From SIG701 sp045123975 (GTDB taxonomy: Bacteria; Bacillota; Clostridia; Oscillospirales; CAG-272): a DNA stretch of 6,626 nucleotides. The stretch spans positions 1-6,626 of the forward strand of contig JBGVKV010000010.1 of NCBI GenBank assembly GCA_045123975.1, given 5' to 3'. Below, piece by piece: positions 6,614-6,626 of the stretch. Each line of letters opens with the position of its first letter. Within the stretch, counting starts at the first letter, position 1. The position numbers and the translations under genes were made by a program. Below the pieces are notes generated by a model that was given only the letters and a program-made list of their open reading frames with translations, was not told the origin of the DNA and did no database searches.

Positions 6614-6626
6614 ACAAGACTCCAAA

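Larger units (their letters stand above)
6540..6626 (+). other. 5' leader of a probable ribosomal RNA operon (16S gene beyond the right edge)
   Basis: This untranslated stretch follows the tandem promoters. It contains a 5' hairpin, a boxA-like sequence and a 10-bp stem-loop, and has no ribosome binding site with an open frame. The motif CCTTGAAAATTGAACAA resembles leaders and spacers of Firmicutes rRNA operons. The 16S start is not in the window, so the assignment is inferred from architecture; a tRNA operon is the main alternative. Confidence 0.6.

Noticed and set aside
6375..6617. 80-codon minus-strand open frame through the promoter region
   Set aside because: It covers two near-consensus promoters and leader hairpins on the other strand, has AT-driven composition and no ribosome binding site that I can see.
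1..6626. CRISPR array, insertion sequence, tRNA gene or phage genes
   Set aside because: No regularly spaced repeats, terminal inverted repeats, transposase motifs or cloverleaf sequence were seen; the coding space is taken up by three housekeeping-type genes.

Overview
The window looks like chromosomal DNA of a Firmicutes (Bacillota) bacterium, most likely a fairly GC-rich member of the Clostridia. The reasons are an AddAB-type (not RecBCD) recombination nuclease, strong AGGAGG-type ribosome binding sites, a TTG start, a short clostridial-style QueG-like protein, and textbook sigma-A promoters. The coding part is visibly GC-rich. The final ~370 bases are AT-rich and non-coding. The genus cannot be fixed from the sequence alone.

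Layout. Positions 1-6258 are filled by one minus-strand gene cluster, read right to left. It starts with a short QueG-like iron-sulfur/cobalamin reductase (6258-5422), followed by addB (5429-2139) and addA (from 2146, running off the left edge after 715 codons). Adjacent genes overlap by exactly 8 bases (ATGATTGA and ATGAGTAA). In both cases the ribosome binding site of the downstream gene lies inside the last codons of the upstream gene, so the three genes are almost certainly co-transcribed and translationally coupled. A probable extended -10 promoter sits just upstream of the QueG-like gene.

Positions 6259-6626 form a divergent intergenic region. On the plus strand it carries two near-perfect promoters (TTGACA, 17 bp, TGaTATACT or TGaTATAAT), 96 bp apart, within a tandemly duplicated segment. 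They are followed by a boxA-like element (GCTCCTTGAAAATTG) and a 10-bp hairpin. This is the architecture of the start of a ribosomal RNA operon in Firmicutes. The 16S gene itself would lie past the right edge and is not seen.

Function. AddA and AddB together form the helicase-nuclease that processes double-strand DNA ends for recombination: AddA carries the motor, and AddB carries a nuclease domain with an iron-sulfur staple. The QueG-like protein would perform the last step of queuosine synthesis in tRNA if it is a true QueG. Its link to addAB is by operon only. I found no CRISPR array, mobile element, tRNA or clearly new defence or biosynthetic system. The points most worth a second look are the short QueG variant fused by coupling to addBA, and the duplicated promoter region with hairpins placed at both predicted transcription starts.
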